29,805 bases of DNA, from positions 1 through 29,805 of the IMG/VR virus record IMGVR_UViG_3300050119_000013; one strand, written 5' to 3'. Made by a program: the position numbers and the translations under genes. The DNA comes from a virus. Positions 7,587-16,176 of the stretch are shown here, in pieces. The notes under the pieces are model-generated. The model searched no databases and was not told the origin of the DNA. It saw nothing but the letters and a program-made list of their open reading frames with translations. Positions within the stretch are counted from its first letter, which is position 1; each line of letters opens with the position of its first letter.

Positions 7587-7958
7587 ATGGCTCCGAAATT
7601 CGACTACCAGCAGGCAATCGCGGATGCTGACGCCCTGATCCAATTCTTTGGGATGGACGCCGTCCTCCGCCGCGCCGGGATCGCCGACCGCCCTTGTAGG
7701 GTAGCCGTCGTAAAGTTCAACCCGCGTGAGAAGCCGTCTGATCTGGCCAACCCGATTGACCGCAAGGTCTTCATGTCGGCGGCCAACTCAGAAGTGCAAC
7801 TGATGCCGCCGGACAACGAACAAGACAAGCTGGTGACGTTCGTGCAGCCCCCTGCGAACCCGCCAGTGATCGACGAAATCTTGCCGATGACGTGCAAGCC
7901 TGAGAAGACAGCGCCAGCCGGGGTCACGGTCCTTTGGGAGTTTACGGTGCGCGCATGA
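7587..7958 (+). CDS. Head closure / neck protein
   Basis: 123 residues from ATG 7587, with AGGA at 7574-7577; an upstream TTG would add nine unlikely residues. The N-terminus (FDYQQAIADADALIQFFGMD) and the RPCRVAVVKFNPRE stretch match a neck protein recurrent in siphoviruses of Alphaproteobacteria, placed between the DnaT-like connector and the tail terminator. It likely acts at the head-tail interface. It overlaps the next gene by ATGA. The exact role in the neck is inferred from order. Confidence 0.75.
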   Translation: MAPKFDYQQAIADADALIQFFGMDAVLRRAGIADRPCRVAVVKFNPREKPSDLANPIDRKVFMSAANSEVQLMPPDNEQDKLVTFVQPPANPPVIDEILPMTCKPEKTAPAGVTVLWEFTVRA

Positions 7959-8458
7959 CGGCGAAGGTGGATAGGCGAGCAATGATTTTGGCCAGACTGG
8001 AAGCGATGCTCCCGGCTCTGTCCATCGGACTTTCTACGGGAGTAATTCCTGCGAAGAACTTCGTGCACAATCGCGATGAGCTTCCCAAAGAGTTAGTCCC
8101 GGGCATCATCCTCTTGGATGCCGATGAGACCAAGGACCCGCGCTTCGCATCCAACCAAGGGCGCGGCGGTCCTCCCGGTCCGGGCATGATGAAGATGACG
8201 CCGGAGATTTATGTCGTGCTCGACGTTCGCAAGCCGAACAACGAGAATGTCGGCGAGGATTTGAATATCGCGCGGGCGGCCATCATGGATGCCATCCTGC
8301 ACGACGCCACCCTTCAAGCTATCACTGGCTCTGGAGGATCGATTGTTTACGACGGCTGCTACACCGACTTGGCACGCAACCGGCAAATGCGAGGACAGAT
8401 GGGCCTGAGCTTTACGTTCGGATACCCGTTCGTCCCCGGCGAGTTTTCACCTAGCTAA
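7955..8458 (+). CDS. Tail terminator-like protein
   Basis: 167 residues; the ATG at 7955 that overlaps the upstream stop (ATGA) is chosen over an in-frame start 21 bases earlier. The pattern is a helical start (MILARLEAMLPAL), a central strand region with EIYVVLDVRKP, then a helix with AIMDAILHDATLQ and a final strand GLSFTFGYPFVP. This layout fits tail terminator or tail completion proteins of the lambda gpU type, which cap the tail tube before joining to the head. Its place directly before the tail tube gene supports the call. Confidence 0.75.
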   Translation: MTAKVDRRAMILARLEAMLPALSIGLSTGVIPAKNFVHNRDELPKELVPGIILLDADETKDPRFASNQGRGGPPGPGMMKMTPEIYVVLDVRKPNNENVGEDLNIARAAIMDAILHDATLQAITGSGGSIVYDGCYTDLARNRQMRGQMGLSFTFGYPFVPGEFSPS

Positions 8459-8472
8459 TCGGAGAGCCCCAC

Positions 8473-9048
8473 ATGGCCGGAAATCTTGGAAACGAAACTA
8501 TCGAAGGCTCCCTGACGTCGCCCAATATCGGCAACTACTACATCGGTAAGGGCATCGTCTCGATCAAGCTGCTCGGCGAGACCACGTACACCGACTGCGG
8601 CAACGTTCCGCAGTTCGAATTTCTCGCCAAGGTGACGAACCTCGATCACTACTCCAGCCGGACCGGCGTGCGGGTGAAAGACTTCACCGCCGTGATCGAG
8701 ATCACGGGCGCGCTCACGATCCAGATGGAAGAGCTTACCGCTCGGAACATGGGCTTCGCGCTGCTCGGCCTGCCGACCGGCGGCCCGTCGCCGACCCCGG
8801 ACACCATCGACATCTTCTCGAACCCGGTCATTTACGGGTCTGTCAAATTCGTCGGCACCAACGACATCGGCCCGATCTGGACGGTCAACTTCCCGCTCGT
8901 CAAACTGTCGCCCTCCAAGGCGGTCTCCCTGATCGCCAACACGTGGGGCACCGTCGACCTCGAAGGCGACGTGCTGTTCGATCAGCTTCAACAGACGTTC
9001 GGCACCGCGACCGTTTCGCTGCCCAACTCGCCGACCAACGAACTCTAA
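8473..9048 (+). CDS. Major tail (tube) protein
   Basis: 191 residues with a GGAGAG Shine-Dalgarno at 8460-8465. The motif GNVPQFEF near residue 43, followed by LDHYSSRTGVRVKD, and the helix MEELTARNMGFALLG are typical of siphovirus tail tube proteins. The protein would polymerise into the tail tube around the tape measure. It is followed by a strong hairpin at 9085-9114, as expected for a highly expressed virion gene. No second tail-sheath gene accompanies it, which argues against a contractile tail. Confidence 0.88.
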   Translation: MAGNLGNETIEGSLTSPNIGNYYIGKGIVSIKLLGETTYTDCGNVPQFEFLAKVTNLDHYSSRTGVRVKDFTAVIEITGALTIQMEELTARNMGFALLGLPTGGPSPTPDTIDIFSNPVIYGSVKFVGTNDIGPIWTVNFPLVKLSPSKAVSLIANTWGTVDLEGDVLFDQLQQTFGTATVSLPNSPTNEL

Positions 9049-9084
9049 GGCTCGGGTCGGCCCTGATGGTTTTTGTGCGTGGCG

Positions 9085-9114
9085 GAACCGGCCCATTCTA
9101 ATGGGTCGGTTCTT
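9085..9114 (+). terminator. Hairpin after the tail tube gene
   Basis: A 12-bp stem with one G-T wobble (GAACCGGCCCAT at 9085-9096 with 9101-9112) closes a 4-base loop. Only TT follows before GCG, so this could be a weak terminator or an RNA-end stabiliser. Confidence 0.6.
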
Positions 9115-9166
9115 GCGTGCAACCCGGTTTATCACCCCATTATAAAACCTTCGAAAGGACACCCCC

Positions 9167-9469
9167 ATGGCCGACGATAAAACCCCCGAACAGATCGCTG
9201 CCGAGGCCGCTGCGGCCTCCGCTGCCGAGAAGACCCCGGAACAGCTTGCCGCCGAGGCAGCCGCTGCCGCTGGCGCGGGCCCTGAAGTCAAGGCCCCGGA
9301 AGAGCCCGCCGCTTCGGAGACCTCTCCAGCAGCCCCGGAAGAGCTTGCGGACCCCGTCTCGGGCGAGCTTGAGCCGGGCCAGACCCTGACTGCCCTTCGG
9401 GGCATTCCGGCCGGACCGGCAGACCATCCCCGGCTCGTTCACCACCGCCGGACCCACACTGGCGGCTGA
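9167..9469 (+). CDS. Ala/Glu/Pro-rich tail-region protein, possible frame switch near its end
   Basis: 100 residues. It starts with MADDKTPEQIAAEAAAASAA and a second copy of the KTPEQ.AAEAAA unit at residues 22-35, then a Pro/Glu-rich region. From about 9390 the frame becomes compositionally odd (Arg/His-rich with poorer third positions). The +1 frame opens there and runs to TGA 9504-9506, reading FGAFRPDRQTIPGSFTTAGP and 17 more residues (TLAAEPPPSLSPSKGT at the end). The natural product may therefore be longer than the in-frame reading. The function is unknown; it lies between the tail tube and chaperone genes. Confidence 0.6.
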   Translation: MADDKTPEQIAAEAAAASAAEKTPEQLAAEAAAAAGAGPEVKAPEEPAASETSPAAPEELADPVSGELEPGQTLTALRGIPAGPADHPRLVHHRRTHTGG

Positions 9470-9509
9470 GCCGCCCCCTTCGCTGTCCCCCTCGAAAGGA
9501 ACCTGACCT

Positions 9510-9980
9510 ATGTCCAAAAAGCCCGGCCTCAATCTGGCCGACATCGCGCCGATGTCCGAAGACGTGCCCATCGGTGATAGCTTCCTCCGTGTCCATGGCA
9601 TCAGTGCCAAGGATGGTCTCGAAATCTTCAAGCGCTTCCCCAAAATTCTGGGCATGATGACCAGCGCCGGGTTCAACCTGTCAGCGTTTCTTTCGGTCGC
9701 CCCGGATGCGGTCGCCGCGATTATTGCGACGGCCTCCGGTGATCCGGGAGACGAGGCGGCCGAAGCAGCCGCCGGAAGTCTGGGACTGGAGACGCAGTTC
9801 GACATCCTCGAAGCGGTTGGGAGGATGACCTTCACGAAGGGGTTCGCCCCTTTCGCGGAGCGGGTGATGGCCCTCGCGGGAGACCGCGCAGCCAACTCCG
9901 CCCGCTCTTCAAGGGAGACGGATACGAAATCGCCGCCGGGATCGAAACCCTCATCGCCACTGGGCACGATGCCGCTTTAG
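9510..9980 (+). CDS. Tail assembly chaperone, zero-frame product (gpG-like)
   Basis: 156 residues. The N-terminal pattern (KPGLNLADIAPMSEDVPIGD..L.V.GISAKD.LEIFKRFP) and the helix VAAIIATASGDPGDEAAEAA are typical of small siphovirus tail assembly chaperones that bind the tape measure. After residue 115 the zero frame degenerates into a Ser/Pro/Lys-rich tail. The slippery heptamer CCCTTTC at 9848-9854 marks where the longer form branches off. In lambda, the ratio of the two forms matters for tail assembly; the same is inferred here. Confidence 0.8.
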   Translation: MSKKPGLNLADIAPMSEDVPIGDSFLRVHGISAKDGLEIFKRFPKILGMMTSAGFNLSAFLSVAPDAVAAIIATASGDPGDEAAEAAAGSLGLETQFDILEAVGRMTFTKGFAPFAERVMALAGDRAANSARSSRETDTKSPPGSKPSSPLGTMPL

Positions 9981-10138
9981 TTTGGGACTATACCCCCAGA
10001 CAAATTCAAGCTTACGCATTTCTCGCGTCGAAGCGGCAGCATATGGAAAACCACCGCATGCTGTCCCTCCTGATCCTCGCGCAGGCAGACAAAAAGCAGA
10101 CCGACAAGCAGTTCGAAGAGTGGGAGAAGGATAGCTGA
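9510..10138 (+). CDS. Tail assembly chaperone, -1 frameshift product (gpGT-like)
   Basis: Slipping back one base at 9848-9854 joins the first 115 residues to a 94-residue extension that ends at TGA 10136-10138, about 209 residues in total. The extension contains YEIAAGIETLIATGHDAA, then WDYTPRQIQAYAFLASKR, a recognisable C-terminal chaperone motif. It has no credible own start upstream of that motif (first ATG near 10042), so frameshifting is the simplest way to make it. A small stem-loop with a GAGA loop (9875-9888) follows the slip site by about 20 bases. Confidence 0.7.
9848..9854 (+). other. Predicted -1 ribosomal frameshift site CCCTTTC
   Basis: The heptamer has the X-XXY-YYZ form in the correct zero frame (C CCT TTC). 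After slippage the -1 frame is open through to 10138 and carries the conserved chaperone extension. I found no other canonical heptamer in the overlap of the two frames. Confidence 0.65.
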
Positions 10139-10140
10139 CC

Positions 10141-10659
10141 ATGGAGATGTCCGTCACCATCAACTCGGACGCGTTCCTCAAGAGTGTGGACCGCGTCCGT
10201 GATCGGTACGATCAGGCGCTCGGCGTCTCCAAGAACATGATCGCGTCCATGCTGCGGACAGAGATCGCAGCCGCCATCCAAAATGCTGGCGGGTTCGGCA
10301 GCAAGTTTCTCGCGGGCCTTAGCGTCACGGTCGACGGCGACACCATCACCACCAAGATTGACGCGCCCGGCGCGGGCCTGTTCGAAACCGGCGGCGTGAT
10401 CCACGGCCACCCGCTCTTATGGCTTCCTCTCAGTGGCACCGATGCAGTTGGCACTCCGGCCAGCAGCTACGGTGACCAACTGTTCTCGGTCAATCGCAAG
10501 ACCGGCGGCGTGCCGCTGCTGTTCTCGATCCAAGACCACGCTCCAAAATACTTCGGTGTCCCCAGTGTGAATATTTCCAAGAAGTTCCATATCGCTGAAA
10601 TCCAGCAGCGCGTGATGGCTAACTTCCCGGACATCGTAGAGGCCGCCCTCAATGGCTGA
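10141..10659 (+). CDS. Tail completion/minor tail protein
   Basis: 172 residues; ATG 10141 or 10147, both downstream of GGAGAAGGA. The layout is an N-terminal helix, then a beta region with HPLLWLPLSGTDAVG and GGVPLLFSIQDHAPKYFGVP, and a final helix with KKFHIAEI. This combination is familiar from phage proteins placed between the chaperone and the tape measure; the exact role is unknown, though tail completion proteins often sit here. It overlaps the tape measure gene by 8 bases. Confidence 0.7.
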   Translation: MEMSVTINSDAFLKSVDRVRDRYDQALGVSKNMIASMLRTEIAAAIQNAGGFGSKFLAGLSVTVDGDTITTKIDAPGAGLFETGGVIHGHPLLWLPLSGTDAVGTPASSYGDQLFSVNRKTGGVPLLFSIQDHAPKYFGVPSVNISKKFHIAEIQQRVMANFPDIVEAALNG

Positions 10660-12988
10660 GCTTGACCCACTCGTCGCAGAAATTCTTCTCAAGGGGGACG
10701 ATGAGTTCCTCGGGAAGCTGAAGAAGGTTGGCGAAGACGCATCGGAGAAATTCAAGGAAGTCGCCAAGGCCGCCGAGGAGGGCGGGGACAGCTTCAAGAC
10801 GTTGACCGGCGTGCTCGGGCTGACGGTGGCGGCGATCTCCGGCACTACCGCCGCGACCATCGCGTTCGTCGATGCGCAGACCGAACTGTCGCAGGCCACG
10901 TTGCTGCTCGCGGACGCGTTCGGCGCGACTGGCGAGCAATTGCAGAATATCGAACAGGTCTTCGCGTCTTCGGGCGTCAAGGTCGAGCAGTTCGAGCGGT
11001 TCGCCGTTCGACTGACCGGCACCATTGCGCGTGAGTGGCCATCGATCACCGAAGCCATCAAAACCTATGCCACGGAGAATGACGCCGCACAAGAGCGCGT
11101 CACCAACGCGACCTTGCGTGTGCAGGATGCGCAGAAGGCACTCGGGGATCACGCCGACGAGCGCACGTCGCAGATGCTGCACGATAACCAAGCTGTCGAA
11201 GCCTCCTACATCTCGCTCCAGTTCGCCACGCAGAAAGCTCTGCAAGAGCAGATCGGCGCAACGCAGGCCGTTACCAGCGCCCGGCTCAGCGAGACGGCGG
11301 CCATGCAGAAGCTGGCCGAACTCGAAGGCCGCCCGCCGTCCGATGCTGATAAACAGGCGCTCGCGCTCGCGCAGGCGCGTGAAGCCGTTGACGCTGCCCA
11401 CAAGGCCACGCAAGACGCCATCATCGCGCAGCAAGAGAAGGCCGCGACCGCTTCACTCAATCGTGCCAAGCAAGAGGCCGAATACGATGATCTCCGTCGC
11501 AAGGCGGCGAAAGACGCACGCGATGATGCTGAGCAGCGTGTCAAGGACGAGAACTCGATCAAGGACGCGATTACTGCCAAGGCCGAGGCCGAGCAGAAGG
11601 CGGACAAGCTCGCGCTGACCAATCCGGTCAGCATTCGCGCTGCGCTCGAAGGTATCGTTTCCGGCAACAAGGATGCGGCCAAACAGATTGACCTCAATGC
11701 GGTCAGCGTCGAGAACCTGAAGAAGGGCGTCATCGCGCTCGCGGGCGAGACCTCGAAGATCACGCCGCCGACCGGGTTCGAAGCGCTGCGTACCCTCGCG
11801 CGCACCTTCGAAGCAGACACGGACAAACTGATCAACCCGCAGCAGCGCCTGCGCCTCGTCACCGAACTCGCGGGCTCGGCGATGCAGTCGCTGGGCAAGT
11901 CGGCGGCGGAGACGTTGGCCGTGTTGGAAAACGGCAGTTCGAAGTTCGATGCGATTGCTAACCGGGCGAAAGAGTTCGACAGTAGCATCGACGACAGCCG
12001 TCACGTTATCGAAGAGTACCGGGGCGCGCTCAACGAGTTCGAGTTGACGGTCAGCCAGCTTTCGCAGTCGTTCGCCGCTGCGGTCGCGCCTGCGTTCACC
12101 GCATTCTTGCAGACCCTCAATGAGTGGTTTCTCGCCCTCAAGAAAAGCGCGAACGATACCGGCGGCATTATCCATGAATTCTGGAATGGCCTGAAGGACC
12201 TCGGCTCCGCCATCAGCACCGTCGTCTCCGTGGGCGGTCAACTGCTCGACTGGTTTGCCAAAGCGGCGAGCCACGACGTGATCACTGCCATGGATATTTT
12301 CAAGGCCGCACTCATCGGCGTTGGCGTTGCGCTGGTAGTAGCGACTGGCCCGCTCGGCGTGTGGGTCACCGCGCTCGGCCTGATCGTCATCGCAATCGGG
12401 GCGATTGTCGACCATGCGCCGGAGATCGGCGCGGTCTTCGGCAAAGTCTGGGACGCGGTCAAGGACACGACGGTTGTCAAGTTTTTCGAGAGCATCTTGT
12501 ACGTCGTCGAGCGCATCGTCAAAGGCATCGGCATCATCTTCGGCGCGTCGAAACCCGCGCCCGTGCAGACGTTGCAGAACACGCCCGTCGTTGGTGCAGT
12601 CGATCAAGGCGCGGAAGCGCCGATCTCGCGCGCAGGCGGCGGCCCGATCAGCGGGCCCGGCTCCGGGACCAGTGACAGCATTCTCGCTCGGCTGTCGAAC
12701 GGCGAGTTCGTCGTGCGCGCGGCAGCGGTGCAGTCCTTCGGGATGGACTTCATGCACGCGATCAATAATGGTTTCATTCCGGGCTTCGCATCCGGCGGCC
12801 TCGTCGCGTCTCCGACCCGCATGGCGGGCGGCGTGAATAATCAGGCTCAGGGAGTGTTGAACCTGACCATCGGCGACCGCACGTTCTCTGGACTGCGTGG
12901 CTCGCAGAGCACGATTGATGACCTCTCCTCATATGCGATCTCGCGCCAAACTTCGGCGGCGGGCTCCAACCCGTCTTGGATGAAGTGA
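10652..12988 (+). CDS. Tail tape measure protein
   Basis: 778 residues. A hydrophobic stretch lies near residues 50-75. A very long Ala/Glu/Lys/Arg-rich coiled coil covers roughly 90-350, with heptad-like repeats (AAMQKLAEL, ALAQAREAVDAAHKA). A strongly hydrophobic region lies near 550-586 (ALIGVGVALVVATGPLGVW then LGLIVIAIGAIV), typical of segments that insert into the host membrane during DNA entry. The C-terminus has the common tape-measure ending GGGPISGPGSGTSDSI..LSNGEFVV. The length would set a tail of somewhat over 100 nm using the usual 0.15 nm per residue. No lysozyme or peptidase domain is visible. Confidence 0.9.
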   Translation: MAELDPLVAEILLKGDDEFLGKLKKVGEDASEKFKEVAKAAEEGGDSFKTLTGVLGLTVAAISGTTAATIAFVDAQTELSQATLLLADAFGATGEQLQNIEQVFASSGVKVEQFERFAVRLTGTIAREWPSITEAIKTYATENDAAQERVTNATLRVQDAQKALGDHADERTSQMLHDNQAVEASYISLQFATQKALQEQIGATQAVTSARLSETAAMQKLAELEGRPPSDADKQALALAQAREAVDAAHKATQDAIIAQQEKAATASLNRAKQEAEYDDLRRKAAKDARDDAEQRVKDENSIKDAITAKAEAEQKADKLALTNPVSIRAALEGIVSGNKDAAKQIDLNAVSVENLKKGVIALAGETSKITPPTGFEALRTLARTFEADTDKLINPQQRLRLVTELAGSAMQSLGKSAAETLAVLENGSSKFDAIANRAKEFDSSIDDSRHVIEEYRGALNEFELTVSQLSQSFAAAVAPAFTAFLQTLNEWFLALKKSANDTGGIIHEFWNGLKDLGSAISTVVSVGGQLLDWFAKAASHDVITAMDIFKAALIGVGVALVVATGPLGVWVTALGLIVIAIGAIVDHAPEIGAVFGKVWDAVKDTTVVKFFESILYVVERIVKGIGIIFGASKPAPVQTLQNTPVVGAVDQGAEAPISRAGGGPISGPGSGTSDSILARLSNGEFVVRAAAVQSFGMDFMHAINNGFIPGFASGGLVASPTRMAGGVNNQAQGVLNLTIGDRTFSGLRGSQSTIDDLSSYAISRQTSAAGSNPSWMK

Positions 12989-13458
12989 TGAGCGATCCCT
13001 TCGAAAATATCCTGCCTGCGAACGCTGATACGATCCTCTCGATCTCCAGCTTCGGCAATATGCTGTTTCAGGCGCGGGGCCTGACGCAAACACTGTCGCC
13101 GATCAGCGAGGCCTCGCAGCAAGAGCGCACCATCAACGGCACGCTCATCGATCTCTCCGTCCCGCAGTTTCGCAAGTACGCGTCTACGATCAATGTCCCC
13201 AACGAGGTTGACGCTCCCCCGCTCGATGGTGTATTCCCCGGGATGACCGTGACTGTCGGTTGCGCCGTCAGTCTCGCGTATCTCACGTCCGGCGGCAATG
13301 GCCCGCACCATCGGCCCGAGGTCTCCGGGAGTTCTTACACGCAAGGGGCCTACACTTTCTATCGTCCCGAACTCACGATGATGATCAAGGATGTCAAGAC
13401 CCAGTTCGACGAATGGAAAAACGTAGTCGGCTGGTCGCTCGATCTTGAGGAAGTCTGA
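12988..13458 (+). CDS. Distal tail / baseplate-associated protein
   Basis: 156 residues from ATG 12988, which overlaps the tape measure stop by one base (TGATG); an in-frame ATG at 12976 is less likely. The stretch ARGLTQTLSPISEA then RTINGTLIDLSVPQFRKY and the C-terminal DEWKNVVGWSLDLEEV match a conserved siphovirus protein located immediately after the tape measure. It likely belongs to the tail tip, between tube and hub. It overlaps the next ATG by one base. Confidence 0.75.
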   Translation: MSDPFENILPANADTILSISSFGNMLFQARGLTQTLSPISEASQQERTINGTLIDLSVPQFRKYASTINVPNEVDAPPLDGVFPGMTVTVGCAVSLAYLTSGGNGPHHRPEVSGSSYTQGAYTFYRPELTMMIKDVKTQFDEWKNVVGWSLDLEEV

Positions 13459-16034
13459 TGTCCAATTTGCTACCGCTCACCTTCGCGTGGGTCAACGAGA
13501 CCCAGAACACGTTCGACCCGACCACGATGGCGCGGTTCGACGAGGAAATTCTGTCGTTCAAAATCGACCACCAAGAGGGTCAGGTCCCTACGCTGGACAT
13601 GGTCATCAAGAACCCGCGCATCGGCCTGCTCGCACCGGGCCGCGAAGTGTGGGGATGGTTTGCATGGCAGAGCCCGACGAACGATCCGATCTATGTGGGC
13701 GCGTTAGTGCCGCTATTCTTCGGCGTGCTCGTCGGCATTCCGACCAACCTGTTTCAAGAGAAGATCAGCATCCGGCTGCTCGCGCGCTCACCGACGTTCA
13801 TCGCAGACAAGCAGGCTGTTGCGGAGAGCATGAAAACCATTCCGTTCTACGATCCGATCTGGATCGAGACATCGAAGCGCGACGACCCCGACACGATCCT
13901 CGAAGGCTGGTCGGCGCTCTGGCACATCGACCGCACATCGCTTGCGATCACCGCCTCCGACATTCTGGAGGGCGAGGACGGTACGCTGACGTTCACCGAG
14001 GGTCAGGCGTTCTACGACAGCGTCACGCTGAAGCTGGGACAGGCTCCGCTCACGAACATCCGCGTCGAAGGGACTGTCAATTGGACCCAACGCTCGTCGG
14101 GCTTCTTCACCGTGCCGACTGTCAACATCTCCAGCTATACCGGAGAGAGTTTGCTGTCTGATTGGCCGAAGCCGGGCGCGAGCATCGGCGGAGGGTACAA
14201 GTGCGAGAGCAGCTTCGTCATCGACACGTTCTACGTTTCGCAGACGCCGACCACATCTTACAACTCGTCGTGGACGAACACCGATCCAAATCCGGGCCAG
14301 TGCTCCAATGCATCGGCCTCGAACTCGTCGAGCGGCCCCGCGCTGCTCGCGCCAAACCCATTGACGGCTGTGCTGACGCACCGCTTCCAGTCGGGCGTCT
14401 GTTTTCCGGACAGCGATCCGCCGGTCAACACGCCGCTGACCATGTCGTCGACGGGCGTGATCGTGCCGCTCTGGAACGTCGCGATGACCATGGAAATCCG
14501 CTACGACGCGTCTCGCCAGTTTTCGGAGGTCCTCGCCTTCGATATGACTGCGAACACGCAAAGCATTTTGACGTCGCCGCTCGTCGCGCAGAACACCGAA
14601 CTCTTGACGCTCTCGTCGGTTGACGTCGGCGCTCCGCTGTATGAGGTCGACGCGTGGACCGACTTCGCGGGCAAAGCCGTGCAACTCGCGCAGATCATTT
14701 TCCCGAACAACCCGACGACGCCGGGCGGTCTCGCATTTCAGGTCGCAGTCGTCTCCGGGACCGCCGGAACAGTCGAGCCCGTTTTCAGCGACGTCGTTGG
14801 CCAGACCACGACGGACGGCGGTGTCACGTGGGCGAGCATGGGCGAGAGCCCGCTGACGAACGCTCCCGCGTGGTCCTCGGCCGCATTCGTTCCGCTCGGC
14901 CAGATCATCAACTTCGTCAATCAAATCTTCAACCCGAACACTGGGCAGTTTGAAGACCAGATCGGCCAGACCAGTTACTATCTCTGCACCGGGGCCGGGC
15001 AGACAAACTCGACGTTCACGGAGATCACCTATCTGCCGCCGATCACATCCAACATCGAACCGACCCCGGCGGAAGTGCACATCTTCAATATCACGCGTCC
15101 TGCCTTCTCGACCACGCCGGGCGCGCAAATCTCAGATGGCTCCGTGACATGGACCGTGCTCGGCACGTCGCCCGCGCTGCTCGGCATCCCGATTGGTGGC
15201 ACGCCGGACAACGTCACGGCTCGTTGCTTCTTCCCCACGGCGCGCGGTGACCAGAGCGTGCAGTATCTCATCAGCCGCGCTCGCGCCCGGCTGCGCTTCC
15301 GCGCGCGGGCGGTGACGGTCGGCTGGTCTTGCCCGTTCAACCTCGCGGTCGCCGCGTCCTGCCGCAAGGATGGCACGCTGTTCGATCCGCGCTTCCCCGG
15401 CGGCGCGGTCACCGGAAAGATCACTGGCTACTCTCTGACCGGCGGCGCAGGAAAATTCATCGGCTCGCTGGAGGTCGGCTGCTCAGTCGGCTTCGGCGGC
15501 AGTATCACGGAGATCACCGGCACGCCGGAGTATGTCGCGGTCGGATACGTCGAAGACTGCTATCAGGTTTTCGACGGCTCGACGTTTGCGACTGGCAACA
15601 ACGACACCACGTATTCAAAGCCCATCTTCATCCCGTTCGATGATGGTTTGCAATTTCCATTGCGTTGGCAGGATGTCAGTGACGGCGGCCTCGTCAGCGG
15701 CACTCTCGCTGCGCAGGCGGCGGCGATCACCGCGTCGTTTGCGGCTGCGCAAGAACTGGCGTGGCTCAATCAATTTGGCGGCGTGATCTCGACCGGCAAC
15801 GCGAACCAGACTGTCTCCGGGCAGTCGCCGACCGAAGCATGGATCGCGACGCGTGATCAGATTGCGCTCGTCGCGCAGAACACGCCCTATGTCATGAACG
15901 CGAACGCGATCTCTTGGTCGTGCTTGCTGAAGCCATGTGCTGGCAACGGGCCGTTCGGTGGCTCGTATGCTATCACCGTATCCCCACTCGAAGTCCCGCA
16001 GGGGATCAATCTGGAGGCTCCGTCATCGCCATGA
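13458..16034 (+). CDS. Baseplate hub / tail tip protein
   Basis: 858 residues. The first 200 residues show the layout of phage hub proteins: an N-terminal beta domain with DEEILSFKIDHQEGQVPTL, GVLVGIPTNLFQEKISIRLL, and ARSP then an Asp/Ile-rich helical section. The centre (about 260-620) is Ser/Thr/Pro-rich and contains two similar segments with FAWQS/AGTVEPVFSDVVGQTTTDG- and TWTVLGTSPALLG-like strands, a bacterial-fibre-like beta arrangement. The end carries IATRDQIALVAQNTPYVMNA, a familiar conserved ending in this family. It probably forms the tail tip that contacts the cell. ATGA overlap with the next gene indicates coupling. Confidence 0.75.
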   Translation: MSNLLPLTFAWVNETQNTFDPTTMARFDEEILSFKIDHQEGQVPTLDMVIKNPRIGLLAPGREVWGWFAWQSPTNDPIYVGALVPLFFGVLVGIPTNLFQEKISIRLLARSPTFIADKQAVAESMKTIPFYDPIWIETSKRDDPDTILEGWSALWHIDRTSLAITASDILEGEDGTLTFTEGQAFYDSVTLKLGQAPLTNIRVEGTVNWTQRSSGFFTVPTVNISSYTGESLLSDWPKPGASIGGGYKCESSFVIDTFYVSQTPTTSYNSSWTNTDPNPGQCSNASASNSSSGPALLAPNPLTAVLTHRFQSGVCFPDSDPPVNTPLTMSSTGVIVPLWNVAMTMEIRYDASRQFSEVLAFDMTANTQSILTSPLVAQNTELLTLSSVDVGAPLYEVDAWTDFAGKAVQLAQIIFPNNPTTPGGLAFQVAVVSGTAGTVEPVFSDVVGQTTTDGGVTWASMGESPLTNAPAWSSAAFVPLGQIINFVNQIFNPNTGQFEDQIGQTSYYLCTGAGQTNSTFTEITYLPPITSNIEPTPAEVHIFNITRPAFSTTPGAQISDGSVTWTVLGTSPALLGIPIGGTPDNVTARCFFPTARGDQSVQYLISRARARLRFRARAVTVGWSCPFNLAVAASCRKDGTLFDPRFPGGAVTGKITGYSLTGGAGKFIGSLEVGCSVGFGGSITEITGTPEYVAVGYVEDCYQVFDGSTFATGNNDTTYSKPIFIPFDDGLQFPLRWQDVSDGGLVSGTLAAQAAAITASFAAAQELAWLNQFGGVISTGNANQTVSGQSPTEAWIATRDQIALVAQNTPYVMNANAISWSCLLKPCAGNGPFGGSYAITVSPLEVPQGINLEAPSSP

Positions 16035-16171
16035 CCCAAGCTGATAAGTTACGGAAAATCGCCGAAGACATCGAAGAGCAGTGGCTCGCGAATGCGATCA
16101 ATGAGGCGAGCAAGTCGGACGCGCACGAAGCGGCCGACGTTCTCCGCGAGATCGCGGACCATCTGGAGTAA
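16031..16171 (+). CDS. 46-residue hypothetical protein
   Basis: ATG 16031 overlaps the hub stop (ATGA) and the ORF ends at TAA 16169-16171. The protein is two charged helices (MTQADKLRKIAEDIEEQWLA ... AADVLREIADHLE) with the repeated LRKIAED/LREIADH pattern, suggesting a small helical hairpin or dimer. Longer in-frame starts inside the hub gene lack a Shine-Dalgarno. The function is unknown. Confidence 0.65.
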   Translation: MTQADKLRKIAEDIEEQWLANAINEASKSDAHEAADVLREIADHLE

Positions 16172-16176
16172 TTGCC

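Noticed and set aside
10652-12988. Peptidoglycan-degrading domain in the tape measure
   Set aside because: No lysozyme, transglycosylase or peptidase motif was seen, only coiled coil, membrane segments and the usual C-terminus.
13788-15128. Long open frames on the minus strand (for example 13788-15128 and 11453-12757)
   Set aside because: They lie antisense to well-supported tail genes, are Arg/Val-rich in the manner of shadows of GC-rich coding DNA, and have no recognisable domain.
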